Part shown: positions 45,126 to 53,653 of the stretch, piece by piece
How positions within the stretch are numbered: the first letter of the stretch is position 1
Layout: each line of letters opens with the position of its first letter
NCBI RefSeq assembly: GCF_002382885.1
Contig: NZ_NWVL01000009.1
Span: forward strand, 1-64,000
Length of the DNA stretch: 64,000 nucleotides
Direction: 5' to 3'
Source: Streptomyces sp. WZ.A104
GTDB taxonomy: Bacteria; Actinomycetota; Actinomycetes; Streptomycetales; Streptomycetaceae
Program-made: the position numbers and the translations under genes
The notes under the pieces: model-generated
Seen by the model: the letters and a program-made list of their open reading frames with translations, nothing else
What the model was told of the DNA's origin: nothing
The model's database searches: none

Positions 45126-47444
45126 CTAAGGGCGCCGGGCCGCGACCAGCCGGATACCGAGGGCCGGGTCCTCCCAGGCCGTCCGCACATGGCTCAGCCC
45201 CGCCGCCCGCAGCAGCCCCTCGACCTCGCCGTCCGTGAGCACGGCGCCACCGGCCACGGCAAGGCCGAGGCGCACCACCGCCGCCCCCAGGGGGCGCTTC
45301 GGAGGAAGCGGACAGGGCAGCACGACCCACCCGCCGGGCACCAGCGCGGCCGCGGCCGAGACGACCGCCCGGCGCAGCTCCTCGCCCGGCAGTCCGGCGA
45401 CCGGGAGCCAGACGAGAGCGAGCCGGTCGGCCTCCTCCACGCCGAGTACCGGAACACCGGGGACGTGCCGGGACAGCGCGGCCGCGGTCAGGCCCCCGTC
45501 ACCGGCCGCACACCCGACCGCCGCGCCCGGCCGCTCCAGCACCCCGGGCAAACCCTCCAGCCGCCCCAGCAGGGAGTGGACCAACGCGTCCACCAGGGCC
45601 GCCGCTTCGTCCCCGCAACCCGGCGCCGACTCCCGCCCCAGGACCCCCGCCGGGGACAGCAGCCGGGCGCCCCCGGTCACCGCCCGCCGCAGCCGCGCGG
45701 CGAACGCGGCGGACCGCGGACCGCCGATGAGCACGCGCTCCAGGCCCTGGTCGACCGCGTAGCGGCCCTCGCCGTCGCGCCGCGCCACCCCGGCGTCCAC
45801 CAGAACCTCCAGCAGCCCTTCGGCCAGGACCACGGGCAGTTCCCCGGCGGCCTCCTTCACCGTGCGGGGTGCGAGGAGCCGGGCGAGCAGCCCGGTCCGC
45901 TCCGCGACAGCACACGCCAGCAGTGCCCATGCCCTCGTCGCATGCCGAGCGAACGGTCCCTCCGCCGGGCCCGCGGGACCCTGCGGCAGCGCGTCGGGCG
46001 CGGCACCCGCGCAGACGGCCGCCCACAGCGCGTGAGCACGACCGAGCAGCGCCGCCGCCTCCTCGCGCGACGCCCGCCCGGCCGGGTCGAGCCCGGCCGC
46101 CGACACCACCTCGGCCACGGGGCCCGCGAACCCGTCCGCACCGCCACTCGCCGCCAGGGCGTGCATCGCCCACCAGGAATCGGCGAGCCCGGCGACGGAG
46201 CGCTCGGCGGCGTCCTCGCGCACCTGCCTGCCCTCGCGGCCGACGATCGAGCGCTGGCCCAGCTGGATGAGAAGCGTCTCCTGGGAGCCCTGACCGGAGA
46301 CCAGCCCGAGGATGTCGCGCATGAAACGCTCCCAGGGGAACGTGGCCATGTACGCCTCACCGCCCTGCAACCCCATCACCAACCGGCCCACGTGCAGAGC
46401 GCTTTCGGCGGCCTGGTGCTTGGCGACGGTGGCGAGCTCGTCGAAGTACGGGTCGCGGTCCGCCGAACGGGTGCCGTCCAGGGCCCGGTAGACGCTCGCC
46501 CGGGCGCTCTGCAGCAGCATGCGCATCTCACCGACCGAACGCTCCACATTGGTGTGGTCGAGGACCGGCCGCCCGCCGCGCCTGCGCCCGGCCAGCGCGT
46601 CCACACACTGGTCGACGACCGCGTCCAGGGCGCCGAGCACACCGCACGCACTCATCGTCCGGCGGATGCGCGCGTACGTGTTGAGCTCGCTCAACGCGTC
46701 GGCGCGCCACAGGAGCCGCCACGGCGGCAGCCGTACGTCGTGCAGGAGCACCTGGCCCAGGCCCATCGTGTGCAGGCCCATGGTGTCCATGGGAACCGGT
46801 GCCACACCCGGATCGTCCTTCTCGACCACGAAGGCGAGCATGTCGTTGGACGCCTCGTCACGCACGAACAGGACGAACAGATCGGCGAAGGCCGCCCCGG
46901 CGAGGAAGCGCTTGGCACCGTTGAGGACCCAGACCCCGTCCTCCGGACGGGCCGTGGTCGTGAAGTCGTACGGGTCCCGGTTCTCGTAGGCGCCCTGCAC
47001 CGCGAAGCGGCGGCCCGCCAGGAGATCGGGGACGTAGCGCTCGATCAGCTCCGGTGTGCCGCTGGAGATGATGAGCTCGGTGATCTCGACGGTGATGTCG
47101 AGCAGCACCGCGAAGCCGGGATCGCGCGAGAGCCGGGCGATCTCCTCCACCACCACACCCCAGGCGAGCTTGTCCCGCCCCTCGCCCCCGGCCTCGACGG
47201 GCAGCGAGAACCGCATCAGACCGAGGCCGCCCGCCTCCTCGAACACCCCTCTGTCCAGGGGCCGCCGCGCCTGGTTGCGGAAGTACGAGCCCGGGTTGGC
47301 GGAGTCGAGGACGAAACGGGCGAACCGGTGCCGGGCCTCGCGCCGGACGTGCTCCACCTCCGCGTCGAGCGTGGGATGCCCCCGGCCGGGGCGTGATGCG
47401 CCCGCCCGGTTCATCACGTCGGCCGCACGGGGCCGGGCCGTCAC
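45126..47444 (-). CDS. Acyl-CoA dehydrogenase-like protein fused to methyltransferase-like domain
   Basis: This is an unusual 772-residue fusion. Residues about 20-410 follow the acyl-CoA dehydrogenase fold (SLPVEAGGEGRDKLAWGVVVEEIARL, FAVQGAYENRDPYDFTTTA, VLNGAKRFLAGAAFADLFVLFV, GLQGGEAYMATFPWERFMRDI). Where the family normally has the catalytic Glu in YEGT, the protein has VSGQGSQET, so the base is absent or moved. Residues about 430-770 resemble a methyltransferase with an N-terminal winged-helix dimerisation part (LLARLLAPRTVKEAAGELPVVLAEGLLEVL) and a degenerate SAM-binding region (GCAAGDGG). It is the last gene of the acyl operon, overlapping the ACP gene by 4 bases. Confidence 0.72.
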   Translation of the reverse strand: MTARPRAADVMNRAGASRPGRGHPTLDAEVEHVRREARHRFARFVLDSANPGSYFRNQARRPLDRGVFEEAGGLGLMRFSLPVEAGGEGRDKLAWGVVVEEIARLSRDPGFAVLLDITVEITELIISSGTPELIERYVPDLLAGRRFAVQGAYENRDPYDFTTTARPEDGVWVLNGAKRFLAGAAFADLFVLFVRDEASNDMLAFVVEKDDPGVAPVPMDTMGLHTMGLGQVLLHDVRLPPWRLLWRADALSELNTYARIRRTMSACGVLGALDAVVDQCVDALAGRRRGGRPVLDHTNVERSVGEMRMLLQSARASVYRALDGTRSADRDPYFDELATVAKHQAAESALHVGRLVMGLQGGEAYMATFPWERFMRDILGLVSGQGSQETLLIQLGQRSIVGREGRQVREDAAERSVAGLADSWWAMHALAASGGADGFAGPVAEVVSAAGLDPAGRASREEAAALLGRAHALWAAVCAGAAPDALPQGPAGPAEGPFARHATRAWALLACAVAERTGLLARLLAPRTVKEAAGELPVVLAEGLLEVLVDAGVARRDGEGRYAVDQGLERVLIGGPRSAAFAARLRRAVTGGARLLSPAGVLGRESAPGCGDEAAALVDALVHSLLGRLEGLPGVLERPGAAVGCAAGDGGLTAAALSRHVPGVPVLGVEEADRLALVWLPVAGLPGEELRRAVVSAAAALVPGGWVVLPCPLPPKRPLGAAVVRLGLAVAGGAVLTDGEVEGLLRAAGLSHVRTAWEDPALGIRLVAARRP

Positions 47445-47752
47445 GCCGACGCCCGGGGGGTCACGCCGTCGGCCACCGACGCGACCAGATCGTCGAGGGT
47501 CTCGTCGCCGAGGAAGCGCTCAAGTGCCACATACGCGCCGGTGCGCTCCTCGACCTCGACCGAGAGCTGTGCGGCGGTGAGCGAGTCGATGCCGATCTCA
47601 CCGAGCGGCTGATCGGCGGGCAGCTGCCCTTCGAGGCCGAGCAGCTCCGTAATGAGGGAGGAAAGCCAGCCGGTCAGGGGCTCGGGGGCGGCGTCCGGAC
47701 GGTCGAGGTGTGCGGTGGTGATGGCGTACTCCTGGTGGGATCGGGGCGGCAC
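47441..47752 (-). CDS. Free-standing acyl carrier protein
   Basis: This 103-residue ACP has the attachment serine in LGEIGIDSLTAAQLSVEVEERTGAYVALE and an N-terminal extension of about 25 residues. The GTG at 47752 follows the upstream stop directly, and its own end overlaps the downstream fusion gene. It is probably the carrier for the acyl group activated by the FAAL at 50594 and oxidised by the neighbouring dehydrogenase-like proteins. Confidence 0.85.
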   Translation of the reverse strand: MPPRSHQEYAITTAHLDRPDAAPEPLTGWLSSLITELLGLEGQLPADQPLGEIGIDSLTAAQLSVEVEERTGAYVALERFLGDETLDDLVASVADGVTPRASA

Positions 47753-49495
47753 TCAGCTCCGCCGGGGTGCCGGGTCACGGTGCTGCGGTGCGAGCCGCAG
47801 CGGTACGAGCGAGAAGGCCTGGTCGGCGTCGTCGAGTTCTTCGAGCCGGCGCACCAGCGCCTCCTCCGCCTCGGGGTCGGGCTCCGTCGGCAGGCCCAGA
47901 CGCGTCAGGATGCGGCGCAGCGCGAGCGAGAGCCAGGCCCGGTCGGCGGCCAGGTGGCCGAACGTGTCGCGGCGCTGGTGCCACGTGTGCAGAGCGCAGG
48001 CCGCCGCGTGCACCAGGCAGTGCCGACGGGCGGTCTCGTACGCCTCGGACGTCCGTGCCGTGCCGAGCCGCGAGAACGCCTGCCGGGTCTGGTCACGCAC
48101 CGTCAGGACCTGCCGGGCCAGGGCGAAGAGCTCCCGGTCCTCGGCCAGCTCCTCGACCGCCCCGTCCAGGAGACCGACCACCTCGTCGGTGCCCCCGAAC
48201 GTGATCGACGGGCGCAGCTCCCGCGGCGCGGGCGACCCCGCCGGGTCGCCGAACCCGAAGAGCAGCGACAGCGGAAGCCCGGCGGGCGCCCCGCGGCGCC
48301 GCGCCGCACCCGCCAACTGGGCCCGAACCGTGTCGAGCTGTACCAATTCGGTGCCCTCGAACACGGGGGTGACCGCGACATCGCGCAGCAGCTTCTGGAA
48401 GGCGCCGCCCGCAACCCCCTGGCGCAGATGGGCGCGGGCGCTCAGCACCTGACCGCAGGCGTCCACCGTGTCCACGCACAGCCCCGGCACCACGTACTTG
48501 GCCACCGCGGACCACAGCGCCATCCGCTGCCGCGCCACATCCAGCCCGCGCGCGGCGGCCAGCTCGGTGCACTCCGCGACCAGCAGATCGGCGAAGCCAC
48601 CGGCGAGCAGGGAACGCACCGGCGCCATGGCGAGCGCCGGACGTCCGTAGAGCATGCGCCCGCGGGCGTGCCGCAGCGCGATCCGCAGTGCGGTGTCCGC
48701 CGCACCGAGGCTGCCCGCACCGACCAGGGTCCGGGTGAACTGGAGCATTCCGGAGACCATCTCGATGCCACGCCCCGGCCGCCCGATCAGGGCCTCGTCG
48801 CCGACCCGGCAGCCGCTGAGGGCGAAGCCGCTCAGATCATGGCCGCGCAGACCGTGCGTACGCACCTTGTCGAGGCGCTTCACCCCGTCGCCGCCGAGGG
48901 CGTCGAAATCGAGCAGGAACAGTCCGTACGACGGATCGGACGCGGCCAGGACGGTGGCGAACGAGGAGCGCCGCCCGTTGCCGACGAGCCACTTCTCCCC
49001 GTCGAGCACATATCCGCCCGCGACCGGGGCGGCGCGGGTGGTGGTGGCGAGCAGATCGCTGCCCGCCGACTCCTCGCTGATGCCCGCCGTGCCCCAGGCG
49101 CGGCCGAGGATCTGACCGGCCACCCGCGCCCGCTGAGCGGCGTCCCCCCAGACCCACACCGGCGTCGCGGCCAGGAGCGTCGACCCAAGCCCCACGGACA
49201 CCGCCAGATCGCGGCGCGAGACCGCCCGCACCACGGCCGAAAGCGACTCGAACGAGGTGAGCAGGCCGCCCTCGGACACGGGGACCAGATGCCGGTGCAG
49301 CCCGGCCTCCCAAGCGGACTCGTACGCCGCGACGGGCTCGGCCTCCAGCTCGTCGGCGCGCACGCCGCCGACCAGGGACATCCCGCTGCCCGGATCGAAG
49401 GGGCAGCCGAGCGCCCGCTCGATCCGCTCCGCCGCGCGGAACACGGGCGGTGCCGTCCCGGGCCCGGTCTGCGGTCCGTCGTCCAGGAGGGTCAT
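47753..49495 (-). CDS. Acyl-CoA/ACP dehydrogenase
   Basis: This 580-residue member of the acyl-CoA dehydrogenase superfamily is longer than classic forms (about 380). It has GTAGISEESAGSDLLATTT, YVLDGEKWLVGNG, ARGRMLYGRPALAMAPVRSLLA (Arg for FAD contact) and VTPVFEGTELVQLDTVRAQL with the catalytic Glu in place. About 180 extra C-terminal residues resemble the helical extension of long-chain forms. Together with the FAAL and ACP it probably desaturates an ACP-bound chain, as in lipopeptide starter-unit operons. It overlaps the hotdog gene by 4 bases. Confidence 0.83.
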   Translation of the reverse strand: MTLLDDGPQTGPGTAPPVFRAAERIERALGCPFDPGSGMSLVGGVRADELEAEPVAAYESAWEAGLHRHLVPVSEGGLLTSFESLSAVVRAVSRRDLAVSVGLGSTLLAATPVWVWGDAAQRARVAGQILGRAWGTAGISEESAGSDLLATTTRAAPVAGGYVLDGEKWLVGNGRRSSFATVLAASDPSYGLFLLDFDALGGDGVKRLDKVRTHGLRGHDLSGFALSGCRVGDEALIGRPGRGIEMVSGMLQFTRTLVGAGSLGAADTALRIALRHARGRMLYGRPALAMAPVRSLLAGGFADLLVAECTELAAARGLDVARQRMALWSAVAKYVVPGLCVDTVDACGQVLSARAHLRQGVAGGAFQKLLRDVAVTPVFEGTELVQLDTVRAQLAGAARRRGAPAGLPLSLLFGFGDPAGSPAPRELRPSITFGGTDEVVGLLDGAVEELAEDRELFALARQVLTVRDQTRQAFSRLGTARTSEAYETARRHCLVHAAACALHTWHQRRDTFGHLAADRAWLSLALRRILTRLGLPTEPDPEAEEALVRRLEELDDADQAFSLVPLRLAPQHRDPAPRRS

Positions 49496-50328
49496 ATTCG
49501 CTCCACCACCACGGCGTACGGACCGCCGGGTCCGCCCTCGTCCTCGGCGAGCCCCAGCTCATGGACGAAGGCGAGCCCCTCAGCGGTCCGGTGGGCGCTC
49601 GTGCGCACCCGCATCAGGTCCCACAGCTGTCCGGCCCGCAGCCAGGTCACATCGATCCGGCGGACCGGCCCGGCCTGCGCCCGGCGCAGTTCGGGAACCG
49701 CCCTGCCGTGCCTGCGCACGAGTTCCTCGCGCGCGCCCGCCGCGAAGCCGAGGGTCTCGGCCCAGTACCACTGATCGGCGACCTCGCAGTGATGGCGGTG
49801 CACACGGAACTCCGAGACATCCACAGCGAGTCGCTGCCCGTCGCGCTCGAAACCGGCCCGCAGCGCGGGGACCCGCGACCGGTGCGGAGCGCGTTCGATC
49901 TCGTCGTCGCGGAAGGCGGCGACGAGCGCGGCGGGCAGCGGCACGGGGGCGCCGGAGAGCGCCGCGTCGCCGCTGAGCCCCAGCGGTACGGACGCGGCCC
50001 GGGTGCGCACCGCGACTCCGGCCGGCCCTTCGAGCGTCATCGTGACCTCCAGCTGCGAGGCGCGCGGGCCGCGGACGCGCGCGGTGACCTCGACGAGCGC
50101 CTCGTCCGCGTCGGGGAACCGCAGCGGCTGGACGTACTCCAGCTGGTAGGACCACAGCACGAACCCCACCCGGTGCTCGCTCACCAGCGTGCGATGGCTG
50201 CACACGTGATCGCGCATCCAGCGGGTCCCCGCCTGGAAGGCGAGCCGGCCGACCGCGGTGGGCTGCAACTGGTCCGGGGTGAAAAGACCCGCGTCGAGCA
50301 CGGTCTCGTAGGCGGAGCTGCGCGCCAT
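49492..50328 (-). CDS. Double-hotdog acyl-ACP thioesterase-like protein
   Basis: This 278-residue protein has two apparent hotdog halves. The first has a GTRWMRDHVCSHRTLVSEHRVGFVLWSYQLEYVQPLRF segment, where a long helix is followed by strands. The second has FRVHRHHCEVADQWYWAETLGFAAGAREELVRRHG, with HRHHCEVADQWY resembling the H-x-H-x-D/N region of FatA/FatB- or 4HBT-like thioesterases. Function could be chain release, dehydration (MaoC-like) or acyl transfer. It sits between the sulfur-carrier-like and dehydrogenase genes in the acyl operon. Confidence 0.6.
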   Translation of the reverse strand: MARSSAYETVLDAGLFTPDQLQPTAVGRLAFQAGTRWMRDHVCSHRTLVSEHRVGFVLWSYQLEYVQPLRFPDADEALVEVTARVRGPRASQLEVTMTLEGPAGVAVRTRAASVPLGLSGDAALSGAPVPLPAALVAAFRDDEIERAPHRSRVPALRAGFERDGQRLAVDVSEFRVHRHHCEVADQWYWAETLGFAAGAREELVRRHGRAVPELRRAQAGPVRRIDVTWLRAGQLWDLMRVRTSAHRTAEGLAFVHELGLAEDEGGPGGPYAVVVERI

Positions 50329-50330
50329 CC

Positions 50331-50597
50331 CTAGCCTCCGGAGACCGCGGTGACGATGTCCACCCGGTCGTCCTCGGCCGCCTCGCGCTCCAGCTCGCTC
50401 CTGGTGAGCCGCTCGCCGTTCAGAGCGATCAGATGTGTCGGGCGCACCTCGCCCGTGCGGTCGAGCAGCACCTCGCCCAGGTGGGGGTAGCGTTCGGTCA
50501 GCCCGGCCAGCCCGGCCCGGACCGTCGTCGCTTCGATCTCGATCTCGTTCTCGTAGTCCGTGAACCGGAGCAGGACGCCCCTCACCTTGAAGATCAT
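50331..50597 (-). CDS. ThiS/MoaD-like sulfur-carrier (ubiquitin-fold) protein
   Basis: This 88-residue protein is predicted as a beta-grasp fold: MIFKVRGVLLRFTDYENEI opens with two strands, and RPTHLIALNGERL and DRVDIVTAVSGG close it. The C-terminal Gly-Gly with preceding hydrophobic strand is the hallmark of ThiS, MoaD and the sulfur carriers used in secondary metabolism, in which the terminal Gly is adenylated and thiocarboxylated. No activating ThiF/MoeZ homologue or JAMM protease is visible here, so those functions would come from elsewhere. It overlaps the FAAL start region by 4 bases (ATGA). Confidence 0.78.
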   Translation of the reverse strand: MIFKVRGVLLRFTDYENEIEIEATTVRAGLAGLTERYPHLGEVLLDRTGEVRPTHLIALNGERLTRSELEREAAEDDRVDIVTAVSGG

Positions 50598-52372
50598 CGT
50601 GCGGCTCTTTCGTCGATGCGATCGTGTGGCCCGGTGGCGGGACTCGGCGCCCGCTCGTCGCGGAAGAGCTCCTGGAGCCCGCCCGCGAGACAGATACGGC
50701 GGGTCAGCCGACGCTGCACCTTCCCGCTGGAGGTCTTGGGGATCGTCCGCGGTGCGATCAGGACGACGGCGTACGGCGGAATGCCGAACTCCCGCGTGAC
50801 GGCCCGCCGTATGCCGTCGACGGCCGCCCGGTGCCCCTCCTCGTCGCCGGTGCCGGTCTCGTAGACCACCACCAGGCGCTCGGTGCCCCCGTCCGGGCCG
50901 TCCACCGCGAAGGCAGCTCCGCAGTTGCGGCGGATGCCCGGCACGGACGCCTCGCAGACCCGCTCGACGTCGACCGGATCGAGGTTGCGCCCGTTGACGA
51001 CGATCAGGTCCTTGAGCCGTCCCGTCACGAACAGCTCGCCGTCCCGGAGGAACCCGAGGTCACCGGTGCGCAGATAGGGGCCGTCCCCGGTCGTCGCGCT
51101 CGCGCCGAACGTCCTGGCGCTCTCCTCCGGGCGCCGCCAGTAGCCGTCGGCGACCCCGGGCGAGTCCACCCAGATCTCGCCGACCGCGCCGTCCGGCAGC
51201 GGCTCACGGGTGGCCGGATCGGCGATCAGCAGCCGGGTGCCGGGCCCCGGGTACCCGCAGCCCACCAGCGAACGGGAGCTCTGCGAGGGTTCGGCGGGCA
51301 CGGCGGCGGCAGCCGACGCGAGCGCGTCCCGGGCCACCTCCACCGTGCGCCAGCCGTCCAGCGGCTTGCCGCCGGTGACGAACAGGGTGGCCTCGGCCAG
51401 CCCGTAGCACGGGTAGAACGAGGCGGGCCGGAAGCCGCTCTGCCTAAAACGCCCGGCGAAGCGCTCCATCGTCTCGGCGCGTACCTGCTCGGCGCCGGTG
51501 AAGGCGACCTCGACGCCGGACAGATCCAGCTCGGCCACCTCGGCGTCCGTGGCCCGGCGCACACAGAGGTCGTACGCGAAGTTCGGCGCGCCGGTGATCG
51601 TCGCACCGTACCGGGAGACCATGCGCAGCCACGCCGTCGGACGGCGCAGAAAGGTCACCGGCGACATGAGGGTCACCGGGATCCCGGCGGCCAGCGGGGC
51701 GAGGATTCCGCCGATCAGCCCCATGTCGTGGTACGGAGGCAGCCACAGCCCGCCCGAGCTGCCCGGGTGCATCCCGAACGCGCGCGCGATCTCCTGGCAG
51801 TTGGCCAGCAGCCGGGTGTGACTGAGCATCACGCCGCGGGGGAGCGCCGTGGAGCCCGAGGTGTACTGGAGCAGTGCGAGGCCGTCCGGGCGGACCGCCG
51901 GGACGGGCCCGCCGTCCTCGGCGGGTGCGTCGGTCGTGATCACCTGCGGGACATGCCCGTCGACCGCCGTCGCGAGCCAGTCCGCCATGAGCGCGGCGAG
52001 ATCCGAGGTCGTCAGGACGACATCGGCCCCGGCGTCCTCGATGATCGCGGCGAGCCGCGGCAGGGTACGGGACAGCCGGCTCGCGTCCGGCGGAAAGGCG
52101 GGCACCGCGGGCACCCCCGCGTAGAAGCAGCCGAAGAGGCCCGCGAGGTAGTCGAGCCCCGGAGCGAAGAGCAGCAGCGCCGGGCCGGTCCGCCCCCGGT
52201 CCGCCGCCAGCACGGCAGCCGCGACGGCCCGGGCCCGCTCGTCGAGCTCGCCGTAGGTGATCTCCTCGGCGGACTCGTCGTCCGCGACGAACCGGTAGGC
52301 GACGGCATCGGGCCGCAGGAGCGCCCGTTCGCGCAGCAGAGAGGCGAAGCTGTGCTCACTCAAGGAGGACAC
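50594..52372 (-). CDS. Fatty-acyl-AMP ligase (FAAL)
   Basis: This FAAL of about 592 residues has ALLQYTSGSTALPRGVMLSH (P-loop), LWLPPYHDMGLIGGIL, FTGAEQVRAETMERFA, YPCYGLAEATLFVTGG, YLRTGDLGFLRDGELFVTGRLKDLIVVNGRN and IPKTSSGKVQRRL with the catalytic lysine. Together these are the standard FAAL set, activating a long-chain acid as acyl-AMP for transfer to an ACP. I place the start at the GTG at 52372 (a TTG at 52363 is possible); both lie near the end of the ferredoxin gene, implying coupling. The ACP at 47441 is the likely acceptor. Confidence 0.9.
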   Translation of the reverse strand: MSSLSEHSFASLLRERALLRPDAVAYRFVADDESAEEITYGELDERARAVAAAVLAADRGRTGPALLLFAPGLDYLAGLFGCFYAGVPAVPAFPPDASRLSRTLPRLAAIIEDAGADVVLTTSDLAALMADWLATAVDGHVPQVITTDAPAEDGGPVPAVRPDGLALLQYTSGSTALPRGVMLSHTRLLANCQEIARAFGMHPGSSGGLWLPPYHDMGLIGGILAPLAAGIPVTLMSPVTFLRRPTAWLRMVSRYGATITGAPNFAYDLCVRRATDAEVAELDLSGVEVAFTGAEQVRAETMERFAGRFRQSGFRPASFYPCYGLAEATLFVTGGKPLDGWRTVEVARDALASAAAAVPAEPSQSSRSLVGCGYPGPGTRLLIADPATREPLPDGAVGEIWVDSPGVADGYWRRPEESARTFGASATTGDGPYLRTGDLGFLRDGELFVTGRLKDLIVVNGRNLDPVDVERVCEASVPGIRRNCGAAFAVDGPDGGTERLVVVYETGTGDEEGHRAAVDGIRRAVTREFGIPPYAVVLIAPRTIPKTSSGKVQRRLTRRICLAGGLQELFRDERAPSPATGPHDRIDERAAR

Positions 52373-52706
52373 CCGGTGCCTGTTCCGTCGGCAGCGAGGC
52401 CCACTTGTCGGGCTTCCCCCGCCACTCCTCGCCGTCCGGCAGCGGAACAACGCGCGTGGTGGCCAGGGGGAGTTCGGCCGACAGGCGGGAGTTCCACTCC
52501 AGGGCGGGCATGAGCTCGGGCGGCAGCTCGTCCTCCGGATAGATCGCGTCGGCGGGACACGCCTCCACGCAGTTCCCGCAGTCGATGCACTCGTCGGGAT
52601 CGATGACCAGGAACGTCCCCGCCTCGCGGAAGCAGGCGACCGGGCAGTAGGTGATGCACTCCGCGAACTTGCAGTGGACGCACTGCTCGGTGACCACGTG
52701 CGTCAC
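52356..52706 (-). CDS. 7Fe-type ferredoxin
   Basis: This 116-residue acidic ferredoxin is of the FdxA type. It has QCVHCKFAECITYCPVACF (cluster 1 with the interrupted Cys spacing of a 3Fe-4S site) and CIDCGNCVEACPADAIYPEDELP (4Fe-4S site). A C-terminal extension of about 50 residues follows, as in other actinobacterial 7Fe ferredoxins. The GTG start overlaps the patatin-like stop (GTGA). It could deliver electrons to the dehydrogenase-like proteins or to an oxygenase such as the desaturase-like protein. Confidence 0.9.
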   Translation of the reverse strand: MTHVVTEQCVHCKFAECITYCPVACFREAGTFLVIDPDECIDCGNCVEACPADAIYPEDELPPELMPALEWNSRLSAELPLATTRVVPLPDGEEWRGKPDKWASLPTEQAPGVLLE

Positions 52707-53653
52707 GCTCCGGCCTCCTCTGCCCCGTCCGCCCGGCCGCCGCTGCCCGCGATGAACGCGCCGAGCAGTCCGGCGTGCCGCTCGACGAAGCGGTGTCCCT
52801 CGTCGAGGCCGCGCTCGTAGGCCTTGACCAGGCCCTCCGGGGACGCCGCCGCGTAGTCGACGCCCAGGTGCTTGAGGTCCTCCTCCGGCTTGATCACCAG
52901 GACCCGCGCCCCGTCCAGGACGGAGCCGTCGGCGACCTCCTCGGAGGCGTAGAGGTCCCGGAACAGCGGGAAGGGGTCGTTGCCGACCGCGATCAGGACG
53001 GACACGCCCTTGGCCGCCACCTCCCGTGCCGGGCAGGAGCAGGTGTAGGAGGCGTCGACGTAGGCCTCTCCGCCGACCTCGGCCGGCACGGCCCAGGCGT
53101 GCAGCATGCGCGTCGAGGCGTAGGCGACCGAGTCGTAGTTCTCCGCCGTCAGCCGGGGCTCCTCGCCCCCCGCCTCGGCGTGCGAGGAGAACACGGCGGC
53201 GGCCAGGTTCTCCTGGACCCAGCTCCGGTCCCCGGAGAAGACGTTGCGCAGCAGCTCCTTGCCGAGCGCCTTGGCCCCCGGCCCCTGGGTGGTCTCGGCT
53301 GCCGCCGCGTTGGTGACCTTGCTGGTGGCCAGCAGGAACTCCGGGGCCCCGGGGCGGAAGAGCCCCTCGCGCAGCAGGGGGCCGTATTCCTCGATGCTGT
53401 CGAGCGCGACGCGGCTCATGCCCTTCTCCGCCACGCCCCCGGCCGCACCGATCCAGTAGTCCACGCCGGTCTGCCGGGCGTGGCCGATCGCGGCGAGGCC
53501 CCCGGAGAGCCCGGAGGAGGAGGCCGCCCCGTACACCTGCGCGCGCAGCCCCCGCTCCTCGAAGGCCGACAGCACGCCGTGGCCGTACACGCCCTTGAGC
53601 ATTCCGGAGGCGACGGCGATACCCAGGCGCTGTGTGGTGTCCGCATCGGTCAT
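52703..53653 (-). CDS. Patatin-like acyl hydrolase
   Basis: This 316-residue protein opens with GIAVASGMLKGVYGHGVLSAFEERG and continues VYGAASSSGLSGGLAAIGHA, the layout of the patatin fold: an oxyanion loop followed by a nucleophile elbow. The sites diverge. The glycine-rich oxyanion loop is ASGMLKG, the elbow fits GxSxG as GLSGG, and the expected DG(G/A) is DAS in YVDASYTCS. It may therefore be a weak or specialised lipase or acyltransferase, or an inactive scaffold. It overlaps genes on both sides by 3-4 bases in the acyl operon and could supply a fatty acid to the FAAL. Confidence 0.7.
   Translation of the reverse strand: MTDADTTQRLGIAVASGMLKGVYGHGVLSAFEERGLRAQVYGAASSSGLSGGLAAIGHARQTGVDYWIGAAGGVAEKGMSRVALDSIEEYGPLLREGLFRPGAPEFLLATSKVTNAAAAETTQGPGAKALGKELLRNVFSGDRSWVQENLAAAVFSSHAEAGGEEPRLTAENYDSVAYASTRMLHAWAVPAEVGGEAYVDASYTCSCPAREVAAKGVSVLIAVGNDPFPLFRDLYASEEVADGSVLDGARVLVIKPEEDLKHLGVDYAAASPEGLVKAYERGLDEGHRFVERHAGLLGAFIAGSGGRADGAEEAGA

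Noticed and set aside
45189..47396. 735-codon plus-strand frame opposite the dehydrogenase-methyltransferase fusion
   Set aside because: Shadow frame rich in Arg, Gln and His; the minus strand has dehydrogenase motifs and coupled neighbours.
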